Part shown: positions 47,197 to 54,767 of the stretch, piece after piece
Layout: every line of letters starts with the position of its first letter
Numbering within the stretch: the first letter of the stretch is position 1
NCBI RefSeq assembly: GCF_027620315.1
Contig: NZ_JAPNNL010000027.1
Location: 1-54,767 of the forward strand
Reading direction: 5' to 3'
Length of the DNA stretch: 54,767 nucleotides
Origin: Nonomuraea corallina
GTDB taxonomy: Bacteria; Actinomycetota; Actinomycetes; Streptosporangiales; Streptosporangiaceae
Notes under the pieces: generated by a model
What the model was told of the DNA's origin: nothing
What the model saw: only the letters and a program-made list of their open reading frames with translations
Database searches by the model: none
Translations under genes and position numbers: made by a program

Positions 47197-48153
47197 ATGC
47201 GTCGTCCCTTCCGTGTCCGCCTGTTCGGGGCCTTGCTCGCCCCCGCCGTGCTAGCGCTGCCCGCCTGCGGCAGCGAGGGTGCGACCGACGTGGCCGCCGC
47301 GACCGGAGGCGCCGCTCCGGAAGTGACCGTGACGCACGCCCAGGGCAGCACCACACTCCCCGCCAAGCCGGAGAAGGTCGTGGTCTTCGACCTGGGCGTG
47401 CTCACCACCCTCGACGAGCTCGGGGTCAAGGTGGCCGGAGTGCCGGCGGTCGAGGGCCTGCCGGACAAGCTCTCCCAGTACGCCGGCGACGGCTACCCCA
47501 AGGTCGGTTCGCTGTTCGAGCCGGACTACGAGAAGGTCAACGCGCTGGACCCGGACCTCATCGTGGTGGCCGGCCGGTCGTCGGCCGCGTACGCGGAACT
47601 AGCCAAGATCGCCCCCACGGTCGACCTGACCGTGGACAACGCGGCGTTCCTGGACAGCTTCCGCGAGCGGACCACGGCGCTCGGCACGATCTTCGGCAAG
47701 GAGGCGGAGGTCAAGCAGCGCCTCGACGCCATCGACGCGGCCGCGGCCGAGGTCAAGGCCAAGGCGGGCGACCGTACCGGGCTGGTCGTGCTCACCACCG
47801 GCGGCAAGATCAGCGCGCACGGCCCCGGTGGCCGGTTCGGCATGGTGCACGACGCTCTCGGCGTGAAGCCCGCCGCCGAAGGGCTGAAGACCGAGACCCA
47901 CGGCGAGGCGATCTCCGCCGAGTTCATCGGCGAGACCGACCCCGACCTGCTGTACGTCGTCGACCGCGACGCGGCCATCGGGGAGAGCGGCGCGGCCGCC
48001 AAGCAGGTGCTGGACAATGCGCTCGTCAACGGAACCAAGGCCGCCAAGAACGGCAAGATCGTCTACCTCGACCCGTTCGCCTGGTACCTCGCGCCGACCG
48101 CGCTCAGCTCGGTCGACGCCATGGTCAAGGCCGTCGGAGACAGCCTGTCGTGA
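47197..48153 (+). CDS. Siderophore-binding lipoprotein (ABC transporter)
   Basis: 318 residues. The signal peptide RRPFRVRLFGALLAPAVLA ends in lipobox LPAC with Cys24 as the lipidated residue. The mature protein is a type III binding protein (FatB/YclQ/CeuE group) with KPEKVVVFDLGVLTTLDELG, LDPDLIVVAGRSS and DPDLLYVVDRDAAIG. It captures a ferric siderophore, probably catecholate-type, outside the membrane. ATG 47197 has TTGGAG upstream. First gene of a four-gene operon with overlapping stops and starts, controlled by the iron box. Confidence 0.92.
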   Translation: MRRPFRVRLFGALLAPAVLALPACGSEGATDVAAATGGAAPEVTVTHAQGSTTLPAKPEKVVVFDLGVLTTLDELGVKVAGVPAVEGLPDKLSQYAGDGYPKVGSLFEPDYEKVNALDPDLIVVAGRSSAAYAELAKIAPTVDLTVDNAAFLDSFRERTTALGTIFGKEAEVKQRLDAIDAAAAEVKAKAGDRTGLVVLTTGGKISAHGPGGRFGMVHDALGVKPAAEGLKTETHGEAISAEFIGETDPDLLYVVDRDAAIGESGAAAKQVLDNALVNGTKAAKNGKIVYLDPFAWYLAPTALSSVDAMVKAVGDSLS

Positions 48154-49124
48154 CGCGCCTGCGCGCCTGGCACCTGGTGGCCGGGACGGCGGCGCTCGCC
48201 GTCCTGGCCGCCTGGTCGCTGTTCGTGGGCGTGAGCGACCTCACCCTGGCGGGCCTGCTCGACGGGCGGCCGGACGACGTACGGGTCCTCGTCGAGTCCC
48301 GGCTGCCGAGGCTGGTGGCCATCCTGCTGGCCGGCACCGCTATGAGCGTGGCCGGTCTGGTGATGATGCACCTCGTCGGCAACCGGTTCGTCACCCCGTC
48401 CACCGCGGGCACCACCGAGTCGGCCACCTTCGGCGTCCTCGTGGCCACGCTGCTCGCCGGCGGCGAGGCCCTGATCGTCAAGATGGCCATGGCGGTGGCG
48501 TTCGCGCTGCTCGGCACCTTCTTCTTCATGGCGGTGCTGCGGCGCCTGACATTTCGCGACATGATGCTCGTACCGCTGGCCGGCATCATGTTCGGCGGCG
48601 TCATCGGCGCCGCCACCATGTTCGTCGCCTACCGGGCCGACCTGCTGCAGAGCCTCGGCGCGTGGACGGCCGGCGACTTCTCCGGCGTGCTGCGCGGGCG
48701 CTACGAGCTGCTGTGGATCGCCGGCGCGGTGACCGTGCTCGGCTACCTGTACGCGGACCGGTTCACCGTCGCCGGGCTGGGCCGCAGCTTCGCGATCAAC
48801 CTCGGCGTGCGCTACGACCGGGTGGTCAACACCGGGCTGGTGCTGGCCGCGGTCATCACCGCGGTCGTGGTGGTCACGGTCGGGGAGGTTCCGTTCGTCA
48901 GCCTCATCGTGCCCAACCTGGTCACGATGGCGCTCGGCGACAACCTGCGGTACGCGCTGCCCGCCACCGCGCTGACCGGGGCGCTGTTCGTGCTGCTCTG
49001 CGACATCCTGGGGAGGGTCGTGCGGTTCCCGTACGAGATCCCGGTCTCGACCGTCCTGGGCGTCATCGGCAGCGCCGTCTTCCTGACCCTGCTGGGCGGA
49101 GGCAAGCGGATGGGACTGCGATGA
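48150..49124 (+). CDS. Siderophore ABC transporter permease 1 (FecCD family)
   Basis: 324 residues with about nine to ten transmembrane helices. Family motifs: LVESRLPRLVAILLAGTAMSVAG near the N-terminus, GNRFVTPSTAG, the coupling region LGVRYDRVVN, and GEVPFVSLIVPNL. It resembles FatD/YclN. GTG 48150 overlaps the lipoprotein stop (GTGA), and its own stop overlaps permease 2 (ATGA). It forms the import channel with permease 2. Confidence 0.93.
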   Translation: MTRLRAWHLVAGTAALAVLAAWSLFVGVSDLTLAGLLDGRPDDVRVLVESRLPRLVAILLAGTAMSVAGLVMMHLVGNRFVTPSTAGTTESATFGVLVATLLAGGEALIVKMAMAVAFALLGTFFFMAVLRRLTFRDMMLVPLAGIMFGGVIGAATMFVAYRADLLQSLGAWTAGDFSGVLRGRYELLWIAGAVTVLGYLYADRFTVAGLGRSFAINLGVRYDRVVNTGLVLAAVITAVVVVTVGEVPFVSLIVPNLVTMALGDNLRYALPATALTGALFVLLCDILGRVVRFPYEIPVSTVLGVIGSAVFLTLLGGGKRMGLR

Positions 49125-50107
49125 CCGCGCCGACCGGGACCGCTCTCGCCGCCGCCCGCCGCCGCGAGCGCCGCCGGCTCGCCGTGCTCGCGCTGGTGGC
49201 CGTCGCAGTGGTCGCCGGGTTCTGCCTGGTCGGGCTCACCGGCAACTGGGAGTACGCGATGGGCATCCGGTCACGCAAGATCGCCACGATGGTCGCGGTG
49301 GGCGTGGCGGTGGCCTGCTCCAGCGTGCTGTTCCAGACCGTGACCGGCAACCGCATCCTCACGCCCGGCATCATGGGCTTCGACCAGCTCTTCGTGCTGG
49401 TCCAGACGTTGATCGTGTTCCTGTTCGGCGCGCTGGCGCTGAGCACGGCCGATCCGCGGCTGCTGTTCGCCGGTCAGGTGACGGTCATGGTGGTCTTCGC
49501 CGGACTGCTCTACCGGTGGCTGTTCGGTCGCGAGGGGCGTGACCTCTACGTGCTGGTGCTGGCCGGGGTCGTCTTCGGCACCCTGTTCGGCAGCCTGTCC
49601 TCGCTGGCCGCCCGGTTGATCAACCCGAACGACTTCGTGGTGCTGCAGGACAGCCTCTTCGCCAGCTTCAACCAGGTGGACCCGGGTCTGCTCGCCCTGT
49701 CGGCCGTGCTGGTCGCCGTGATGGCGGCCTGGACCGTACGGCTCGCGCACCGGCTCGACGTGGTCGCGCTCGGCCGCGACCACGCGCTCAACCTGGGCGT
49801 GCACCACGCCTCGGTGGTCAACCAGGCGCTGGTGGTCGTCGCGGTGCTGGTGTCGGTGTCCACCGCGCTGGTCGGCCCGCTCACCTTCCTCGGCGTGCTG
49901 GTCGCCAACCTGGCCAGGCAGCTCACCGGCAGCTTCCGCCACCTGACGCTGCTGCCCGCCGCGACGCTGATCTCGGTGATCGTGCTGGTCGGCGGGCAGC
50001 TCGTGCTGGAACGGGTGTTCACCATGAACACCGCGCTCAGTGTGATCATCAACTTCGTCGGCGGTGCCTACTTCATCGCCCTGCTCATCCGGGAGTCCCG
50101 ACGGTGA
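49121..50107 (+). CDS. Siderophore ABC transporter permease 2 (FecCD family)
   Basis: 328 residues, about nine transmembrane helices, related to FatC/YclO: RSRKIATMVAVGVAVACSSV, GNRILTPGIMGFDQLF, coupling helix LGVHHASVVNQ and GPLTFLGVLVANLARQ. ATG 49121 overlaps permease 1 by ATGA; the stop overlaps the ATPase GTG. Partner of permease 1 in the membrane. Confidence 0.93.
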   Translation: MTAPTGTALAAARRRERRRLAVLALVAVAVVAGFCLVGLTGNWEYAMGIRSRKIATMVAVGVAVACSSVLFQTVTGNRILTPGIMGFDQLFVLVQTLIVFLFGALALSTADPRLLFAGQVTVMVVFAGLLYRWLFGREGRDLYVLVLAGVVFGTLFGSLSSLAARLINPNDFVVLQDSLFASFNQVDPGLLALSAVLVAVMAAWTVRLAHRLDVVALGRDHALNLGVHHASVVNQALVVVAVLVSVSTALVGPLTFLGVLVANLARQLTGSFRHLTLLPAATLISVIVLVGGQLVLERVFTMNTALSVIINFVGGAYFIALLIRESRR

Positions 50108-50862
50108 TCGAGATCAAGGACGTCACCAAGAGGTACGGCGACACCACCGTGGTCGACCGGGTGTCGCTGACCATCCGGCCCGGCGGCGTCACGTCCGTCA
50201 TCGGCGCCAACGGCGCGGGCAAGTCGACGCTGCTGTCGATCATCAGCCGACTGATCCCCGCCGACGCCGGCACGGTCACCGTGGACGGCCTGGACGTGGC
50301 CACCACCCCCGGCGAGCTGCTGGCCCGCCGGCTGGCCGTGCTGCGGCAGGACAACCACATGTCGGTCCGGCTCACCGTGCGGGAGCTGGTCGCCTTCGGC
50401 CGCTTCCCGCACTCCGGCGGCCGGCTCACCGCCCGCGACCACGAGCTCGTGGACGAGGCCATCGGCTACTTCGAGCTGGACGGCCTGGCCGACCGGCACC
50501 TCGACCAGCTGTCGGGCGGCCAGCGGCAGCGCGCGTACGTGGCCATGGTGCTCTGCCAGGACACCGACTACGTGCTGTTGGACGAGCCGCTGAACAACCT
50601 CGACATGCGGCACGCGGTGCACATGATGCGCCGCGTGCGGCGGATGGCCGACGACTTCGGCAAGACCGTGGTCCTGGTCGTGCACGACATCAACTTCGCC
50701 TCCTGCCACTCCGACACGATCGTGGCGATGCGGGACGGCGCGGTGATCGCGCAGGGGAGCACGGCGGAGATGATGCGGCCCGAGCTGCTCCGCGAGGTCT
50801 ACGACCTGGACATCGGCGTGCACGAGATCGGCGGCAGCCGCATCGGCGTCTACTTCTCCTGA
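50104..50862 (+). CDS. Siderophore ABC transporter ATPase
   Basis: 252 residues. Walker A GANGAGKSTLLS, Q-loop RQDNHMS, signature LSGGQRQRAYVAM, Walker B YVLLDEPLNNLD and switch VLVVHDIN: a complete FepC/YclP-type ATPase. It energises uptake through the two permeases. GTG 50104 overlaps permease 2. A hairpin at 50878-50897 ends the operon. Confidence 0.95.
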   Translation: MIEIKDVTKRYGDTTVVDRVSLTIRPGGVTSVIGANGAGKSTLLSIISRLIPADAGTVTVDGLDVATTPGELLARRLAVLRQDNHMSVRLTVRELVAFGRFPHSGGRLTARDHELVDEAIGYFELDGLADRHLDQLSGGQRQRAYVAMVLCQDTDYVLLDEPLNNLDMRHAVHMMRRVRRMADDFGKTVVLVVHDINFASCHSDTIVAMRDGAVIAQGSTAEMMRPELLREVYDLDIGVHEIGGSRIGVYFS

Positions 50863-50877
50863 CAGAACACCGTGCCC

Positions 50878-50897
50878 AGCGCCCCGGCCAGGGCGCT
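50878..50897 (+). terminator. Terminator hairpin after the siderophore operon
   Basis: AGCGCCC - CGGCCA - GGGCGCT, a 7-bp GC stem 15 bp after the ATPase stop. Confidence 0.6.
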
Positions 50898-50985
50898 CAG
50901 GATCATGGCGCGCACGCCAGGAGCGGCGACCCGGCTCGGACCATGAGGCGGGCCGCACGCTCACCTGTGGAGAACCGCAGGGCGG

Positions 50986-52593
50986 TCAGCAGCGGTTGAT
51001 GCGGGAGTTCACCAGATTGATGTTGCGGATGACGATGTTGACGCCGCACGGGCTCTCGTTGATCGCCGAGTTCGTCAGCGTGAGGTTCTGCAGCGTGATG
51101 TCGGAGGTGACGGGGAACTCGCTGCGGGCCGCGAGGCGGATGTCGGAGCCGTTCACGGTGCCGCTCTGGGCGGCGATCGTGACGTTGTAGCAGTTCTCGA
51201 TGAGGATCGAGTTGCTGCCGGTCTGCGCGATGTCCACCCGGTCGATCACCGCGCCGCCGCTCTCCGACACGCAGAAGACGCCGCGTCCGCCGCCGCGCGC
51301 CTTGACGGTGCCGACGCGCACGTTCACCGGGTACGAGCTGCCGATCCGGCCGTTGCGGTTGGCCATCCGGAACGCCGCGTACCCGGTGCCGGTGCCGGCG
51401 CCCTCGGCGTCCACGGTGCCGATCGTGGCGTTGATCGTGTCGTTCAGCAGCAGGCCGGACTCGCCGGTGTTGCGCGCGGTGACGGTGCCGATGGTGATGC
51501 CGTCGACGCCGTACGTCTCCACGCCGTGGCTGCCGCCGCCGGAGGCGTACACGCTGTCGATGCGGACGTTCCTGGTGCGGACGTTCCTGTTGGCGTGGTT
51601 GTCGATCCGCACGCCCAGCCCGGCCGAGCCGAGCCGCAGGTCGAGCTGCCCGAACGTGATGTTCGTGCCGTTGCGTACGAAGACCGCGAAGTACGGGTTG
51701 CCGGTCACGGCGAGCCTGGTGACCTCGACGTCGGTGACGTTCTGGGCGCGGACGACGGCGTTGTTGGCGCTGATCGTGCCGGAGACGTCGATCGTGCCGC
51801 ACACCTCGAGGACGGTGTAGCTGGGCAGGTCGAGCGACTGGTTGGCGTTCATGCCGCCGGAGCCGCGGACGACCACCTTCTGCTTGGACGTGCGGCCCGG
51901 GGTGAGGCTGCCGACGGCGCGGCGCATGGCCTCGATCATGCTGCTGCCGGTGTAGAGGGTGGCGCCGCCGTTCCTGGCCGTCCACGTGCCGCCGCTGAGC
52001 ACGGCCTCGGCGTTGTAGGAGCCGCTGCCGCAGCCGGAGGAGGAGCCGCCGCTCACCTTGACGAGCTGCCATTGCTGGTTGGCGCCGCCGAGGTCGTCCC
52101 ACTGGGAGACGCGGGCGCCGTCGGCGGTGGACCACTCCCAGGCTTCCAGGGCCTTGCCGCTGTGCCGGTTGATCAGCCGGACGTGGCCGCCGTCGGAGTC
52201 GGCCAGCCTGAACTGCTGGTTCCAGCCATTGGCGTCGGACCACTGGACGATCTGGGCGCCGTTCTCGGCGTTCCAGGCGTACACGTCGAGGACCTTGCCG
52301 CTGTGGCGGGACCTGAGCCGGTAGTAGCCGTCGCCTGAGCTGACGAACTGCCACTGCTGCTGGTAGCCGTCGTTGCGGGCCCACTGCACGATCGGCGCGC
52401 CGTCGTTGGTGGCGAGCTCGTACACGTCGAGGGCCTTGCCGCTGTGCCGGTTGACGAGGACGTACCAGGCGTCGGTCTCGACGGTGGCGGCGGCCGCGGG
52501 CGGCGGCTGCGCGACGAGGGCGCCCGCCAGCGCCATGACCAGGGCGGCCAGGACGGTGAGCAGGCACCTCCGGGCTCGGGCAACGGATCTCAC
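50986..52593 (-). CDS. Secreted ricin-type lectin / parallel beta-helix protein
   Basis: 535 residues. A signal peptide (RSVARARRCLLTVLAALVMALAG, ending AAAAT) precedes a RICIN/CBM13 trefoil (about 35-175) with three repeats of R-H-S-G-K-A/V-L-(D/E) and Q-W-x-x-x-x-x-x-Q-Q. A linker SGGSSSGCGSGS leads to a C-terminal right-handed beta-helix (about 200-535) of pectate-lyase type rich in N-V-x-I and T-V-x-A. It probably binds and cleaves an extracellular plant or microbial polysaccharide; no catalytic residues can be assigned. GTG 52593 has GGGAGC upstream. A LacI-type operator lies just upstream. Confidence 0.88.
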   Translation of the reverse strand: MRSVARARRCLLTVLAALVMALAGALVAQPPPAAAATVETDAWYVLVNRHSGKALDVYELATNDGAPIVQWARNDGYQQQWQFVSSGDGYYRLRSRHSGKVLDVYAWNAENGAQIVQWSDANGWNQQFRLADSDGGHVRLINRHSGKALEAWEWSTADGARVSQWDDLGGANQQWQLVKVSGGSSSGCGSGSYNAEAVLSGGTWTARNGGATLYTGSSMIEAMRRAVGSLTPGRTSKQKVVVRGSGGMNANQSLDLPSYTVLEVCGTIDVSGTISANNAVVRAQNVTDVEVTRLAVTGNPYFAVFVRNGTNITFGQLDLRLGSAGLGVRIDNHANRNVRTRNVRIDSVYASGGGSHGVETYGVDGITIGTVTARNTGESGLLLNDTINATIGTVDAEGAGTGTGYAAFRMANRNGRIGSSYPVNVRVGTVKARGGGRGVFCVSESGGAVIDRVDIAQTGSNSILIENCYNVTIAAQSGTVNGSDIRLAARSEFPVTSDITLQNLTLTNSAINESPCGVNIVIRNINLVNSRINRC

Positions 52594-52612
52594 TGTCTGC
52601 TCCCATCCATTA

Positions 52613-52627
52613 GGGAAGCGCTTTCCC
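52613..52627. promoter_or_regulatory. LacI-family-like operator upstream of the lectin gene
   Basis: GGGAAGCGCTTTCCC, a near-palindrome with AAGCGCTT at its centre and a central CG, resembles LacI-family or cre-like operators. It lies about 20 bp upstream of the lectin GTG in the 169-bp gap shared with the divergent FAH gene. On the FAH side a TAGGCT at 52725-52730 is a -10 candidate. Confidence 0.6.
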
Positions 52628-52762
52628 AGGACCAGATCAGCGAGGACGCACCGCCGCGTCAAGCGCGCCGGCCTCGGCGGCCTTTCTGCCTGCCGAAACC
52701 TATGGAAACTTTCATGCGATGTCTTAGGCTGGCACTCCCGGCATTTCACCAGAAGGGCACGC

Positions 52763-53611
52763 ATGCACCTCGTCAGGTCCGCTCAATCGCCCCGCTGGGT
52801 GGTCCGCGCCGAGGACGGCGACCGGGCGCTGCCCGCCGGTTTCTCCCTCGGCGACGCCCTGTCCGCCGACCTCGGCCACTTCCGCGACCGGCTCGCCCGC
52901 GCCGCCGAGCCGGTCGAGCCGGTCACCCCCGCGGCTCCCGTCGACGCGGACACCGAGGTGTGGGCGGCCGGCGTCACCTACCGCCGTTCCCGCGAGGCCC
53001 GGGTCGAAGAGAGCACCGAACCCGACATCTACCAGCGCGTCTACGACGCCGAACGGCCCGAGCTGTTCTTCAAGTCGCTCGGCTGGCGGGTGCGCGGCCA
53101 CGGCGAGACCATCGGCGTGCGCGAGGACTCCACCTGGGACGTGCCCGAGCCGGAGCTGGCCGTGGTGGTCACCGCCAGCGGCGAGATCGCCGGCTACACC
53201 GTCTGCGACGACGTCAGCAGCCGCTCCATCGAGGGCGACAACCCGCTCTACCTGCCCCAGGCCAAGATGTACGCGGGAGCCACCGCGCTCGGCCCCGGCA
53301 TCCGCCCCGCCTGGGAGGTGCCGGACCCGTACGACCTGGCGATGACGGTGACGATCACCCGCGACGGCGTCACCGCCTGGTCCGACCGGGCGAACACCGG
53401 CCAGCTCCACCGCCGCCTCGACGAGCTGGTGAGCTGCCTGTTCGCGGCCGAGCGCTATCCCCGCGGGGTGGTGCTGTCGACCGGCACCTGCATGGTCCCG
53501 GGGTCGGACTTCACGCTGCTGCCCGGCGACCGGGTGGAGATCGTCATCGACGGCGTGGGCACGCTCGCCAACGACGTGCGGCCGTCCCGGGAGATCGTCT
53601 CACCGGCTTGA
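52763..53611 (+). CDS. Fumarylacetoacetate hydrolase family protein (2-keto-3-deoxy-sugar-acid dehydratase-like)
   Basis: 282 residues. The C-terminal FAH domain holds RPELFFKS, the GVREDSTWDVPEPELAVVV metal-binding strand, YTVCDDVSSRSIEGDNPLYL, PQAKMYAGATALGPGI and STGTCMVPGSDF. The DVSSRSIEGDNPLYLPQAK segment resembles archaeal 2-dehydro-3-deoxy-D-arabinonate dehydratase. It probably acts on a sugar-acid intermediate. This fits the neighbouring polysaccharide-binding protein, but the substrate is inferred. ATG 52763 with AAGGG upstream. Confidence 0.88.
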   Translation: MHLVRSAQSPRWVVRAEDGDRALPAGFSLGDALSADLGHFRDRLARAAEPVEPVTPAAPVDADTEVWAAGVTYRRSREARVEESTEPDIYQRVYDAERPELFFKSLGWRVRGHGETIGVREDSTWDVPEPELAVVVTASGEIAGYTVCDDVSSRSIEGDNPLYLPQAKMYAGATALGPGIRPAWEVPDPYDLAMTVTITRDGVTAWSDRANTGQLHRRLDELVSCLFAAERYPRGVVLSTGTCMVPGSDFTLLPGDRVEIVIDGVGTLANDVRPSREIVSPA

Positions 53612-53641
53612 GCCGGGCCGCGTCCCGGGCGGACCGGCGGG

Positions 53642-53884
53642 TCAGTGAGCCGGGCGGCGGTGCTCGGCGACCAGGCAGCCGTTGCGGCTGACCCTGGCTC
53701 GCTCGTACGGGCAGAGCTGGCGGGTCACGTAGGACCGGGCGAGGGCGTCGGCGTCACGGCGGCCGACGCCCCAGCCTATGGTGTGCCACCTGGCGGCCTC
53801 GCCCGTGGTGTCCAGGACGGTGATCTCGAAGAGTTCCGCGGGTGTGCACCTGGTGTGGTCGTGTCCGGATGTCACCTGGTTCAT
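53642..53884 (-). CDS. Small hypothetical protein
   Basis: 80 residues (NQVTSGHDHTRCTPAELFEI start), one compact alpha/beta segment with two cysteines (in TRCTP and QLCPYE), no signal peptide. No family recognised. ATG 53884 has a weak ribosome site (AGGTTCC). It converges with the FAH gene and is divergent from the ECF sigma factor. Confidence 0.55.
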   Translation of the reverse strand: MNQVTSGHDHTRCTPAELFEITVLDTTGEAARWHTIGWGVGRRDADALARSYVTRQLCPYERARVSRNGCLVAEHRRPAH

Positions 53885-54067
53885 GGCTGGAACCTGCTCC
53901 GCCGCCGCCGGGGGTAAACCGCCGCCCGCACCCGGGGGCCGGGGTGAGGGCCGGAGCGTCCCTGCTGAGGCGTCGTACGGGAGCGACCCGAAAAATTTCG
54001 TGACAATGGGAACTGCGCATCGCCGCCGCGGCAATCACAGGCGTCACCGATTCCGGAGAGGCAGCCG

Positions 54068-54673
54068 ATGCGACAACAGAGCCCGCTGATGGATCCCGAG
54101 ACGCTGGACGATGCCGAGATCATCGCCCGCTCCAGGGAGGACCCCGAGGGGTTCGCCGTCCTGTTCACCCGGCACGCGCCCGCGCTCAAGCGGTACGCGG
54201 TGCGCAGGCTGGGCGCAGAGGCGGCCGAGGACGTCGTGGCCGAGACGTTCGTGGCGGCGTTCCGCCAGCGCGCCCGCTACGACCTGACGCGCCCCGACGC
54301 CCGGCCCTGGCTGTACGGCATCGCCACCAACCTGATCGGCCGCCACCGCCGCGGCGAGATCGCGCTCTACCGGGCGCTGGCCCGCACCGGCGTCGACCCG
54401 GTCACCGAGCCGTTCACCGACGGGGTGGAGTCGCGGGTGGACGCGTCGGGGGCGCGGGCCGCGCTCGCGGGCGCCCTGGCGCGGCTGCCGGCCGGACACC
54501 GCGACGTGCTGCTGCTGGTCACCTGGGGCGGGCTCGGCTATGAGGAGGCCGCCGCCGCGCTGGGCGTGCCCGTGGGCACCGTCCGATCGCGGATGAACAG
54601 GGCCAGGGAGAAGCTCCGCCGGTCCCTGCGTGACATCGATCCGACCACGACGTATGAGGAGCACGGCTCATGA
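54068..54673 (+). CDS. ECF RNA polymerase sigma factor
   Basis: 201 residues. Region 2 (about 25-90) has EDVVAETFVAAFRQRARYD and RPWLYGIATNLIGRHRR. Region 4 (about 135-190) has LPAGHRDVLLLVTWGGLGYEEAAAALGVPVGTVRSRMNRAREKL. ATG 54068 with GGAGAGG upstream. It overlaps the next gene by ATGA. No zinc anti-sigma follows in view, so the partner is probably a membrane protein of the next frame. Regulon unknown. Confidence 0.92.
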   Translation: MRQQSPLMDPETLDDAEIIARSREDPEGFAVLFTRHAPALKRYAVRRLGAEAAEDVVAETFVAAFRQRARYDLTRPDARPWLYGIATNLIGRHRRGEIALYRALARTGVDPVTEPFTDGVESRVDASGARAALAGALARLPAGHRDVLLLVTWGGLGYEEAAAALGVPVGTVRSRMNRAREKLRRSLRDIDPTTTYEEHGS

Positions 54674-54767
54674 ACGACAGGGAACTGCTCGACCGGCTGC
54701 GCGCCGAGGTTCCGCCGACGCTGGACACCCGGGCCGAGGAGGCCCGGCTGCGCGCGGCCATCGCCGA
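54670..54767 (+). CDS. N-terminus of a sigma-factor-linked protein (partial, runs off the end)
   Basis: Only 32 residues are seen, MNDRELLDRLRAEVPP and onward. The start overlaps the sigma gene stop (ATGA). Proteins starting like this after such sigma genes are usually membrane-anchored CU044_5270-type proteins. The family call is a guess from position and the charged start. Confidence 0.5.
   Translation, partial: MNDRELLDRLRAEVPPTLDTRAEEARLRAAIA

Overview
This is a high-GC actinobacterial chromosome segment centred on the replication origin. The order rpmH / dnaA - oriC - dnaN - gnd - recF - DUF721 - gyrB - gyrA - DUF3566 - tRNA-Ile on one side, and rnpA - yidD - yidC - jag - rsmG - parA - parB on the other, is the actinomycete origin block. 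murJ - pseudokinase - sigM - anti-sigma - trxB - trxA and DUF5318 / PadR / ino1 match the order seen in Mycobacterium and Streptomyces. GTG and TTG starts, very high third-position GC, an IdeR/DmdR-type iron box and a membrane-anchored HRDFKPSN-type kinase suggest the Streptosporangiales (Nonomuraea or a relative). That placement is an inference; no rRNA or marker search was possible.

Layout. (1) 1-6.3 kb: the N-terminus of a class A penicillin-binding protein leaving the window, DUF5318, a PadR regulator with a palindromic operator, inositol-1-phosphate synthase, isopentenyl-diphosphate isomerase, an MFS transporter and the CCA-adding enzyme. (2) 6.4-15.3 kb: a YbaK-type deacylase, a DUF6049 secreted protein, the lipid II flippase MurJ, a pseudokinase split from MurJ, SigM with its zinc anti-sigma factor, and trxB-trxA behind a textbook SigR-type promoter. 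(3) 15.4-20.0 kb: GNAT, a PLP aminotransferase, a D-Ala-D-Ala ligase homologue preceded by roughly 21-bp phased repeats, and threonine aldolase. (4) 20.0-26.5 kb, mostly minus strand: parB, parA, rsmG, jag, yidC, yidD, rnpA and rpmH, with four perfect parS sites (one inside the parA coding sequence) and a second DnaA-box cluster between rsmG and jag. (5) 26.5-38.8 kb: dnaA to tRNA-Ile, including oriC. DnaA boxes also occur inside dnaA, dnaN and recF. (6) 38.8-54.8 kb: an accessory region that begins exactly at the tRNA-Ile gene with what looks like the tail of a tyrosine integrase. It continues with gene fragments, orphan genes, a DUF418 membrane protein, a dihydrofolate-reductase-like gene, a receptor kinase, an iron-regulated siderophore ABC operon, a secreted ricin/beta-helix protein divergent from an FAH-family enzyme, and an ECF sigma factor pair at the edge.

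How the genes work together. The centre supplies chromosome replication (dnaA, dnaN, recF, gyrBA), origin segregation (parABS), inner-membrane protein insertion and ribosome/tRNA maturation (yidC, yidD, rnpA, rpmH, jag, rsmG), and the cell-wall and redox stress module (murJ, sigM, trxBA). The most notable local signals are the distribution of DnaA and ParB sites through coding and non-coding DNA, several apparently leaderless genes, and a duplicated, reciprocally truncated DHFR/siderophore-binding-protein segment that brackets the kinase gene. I did not find a clearly new multi-gene system; the findings are mainly structural and regulatory.
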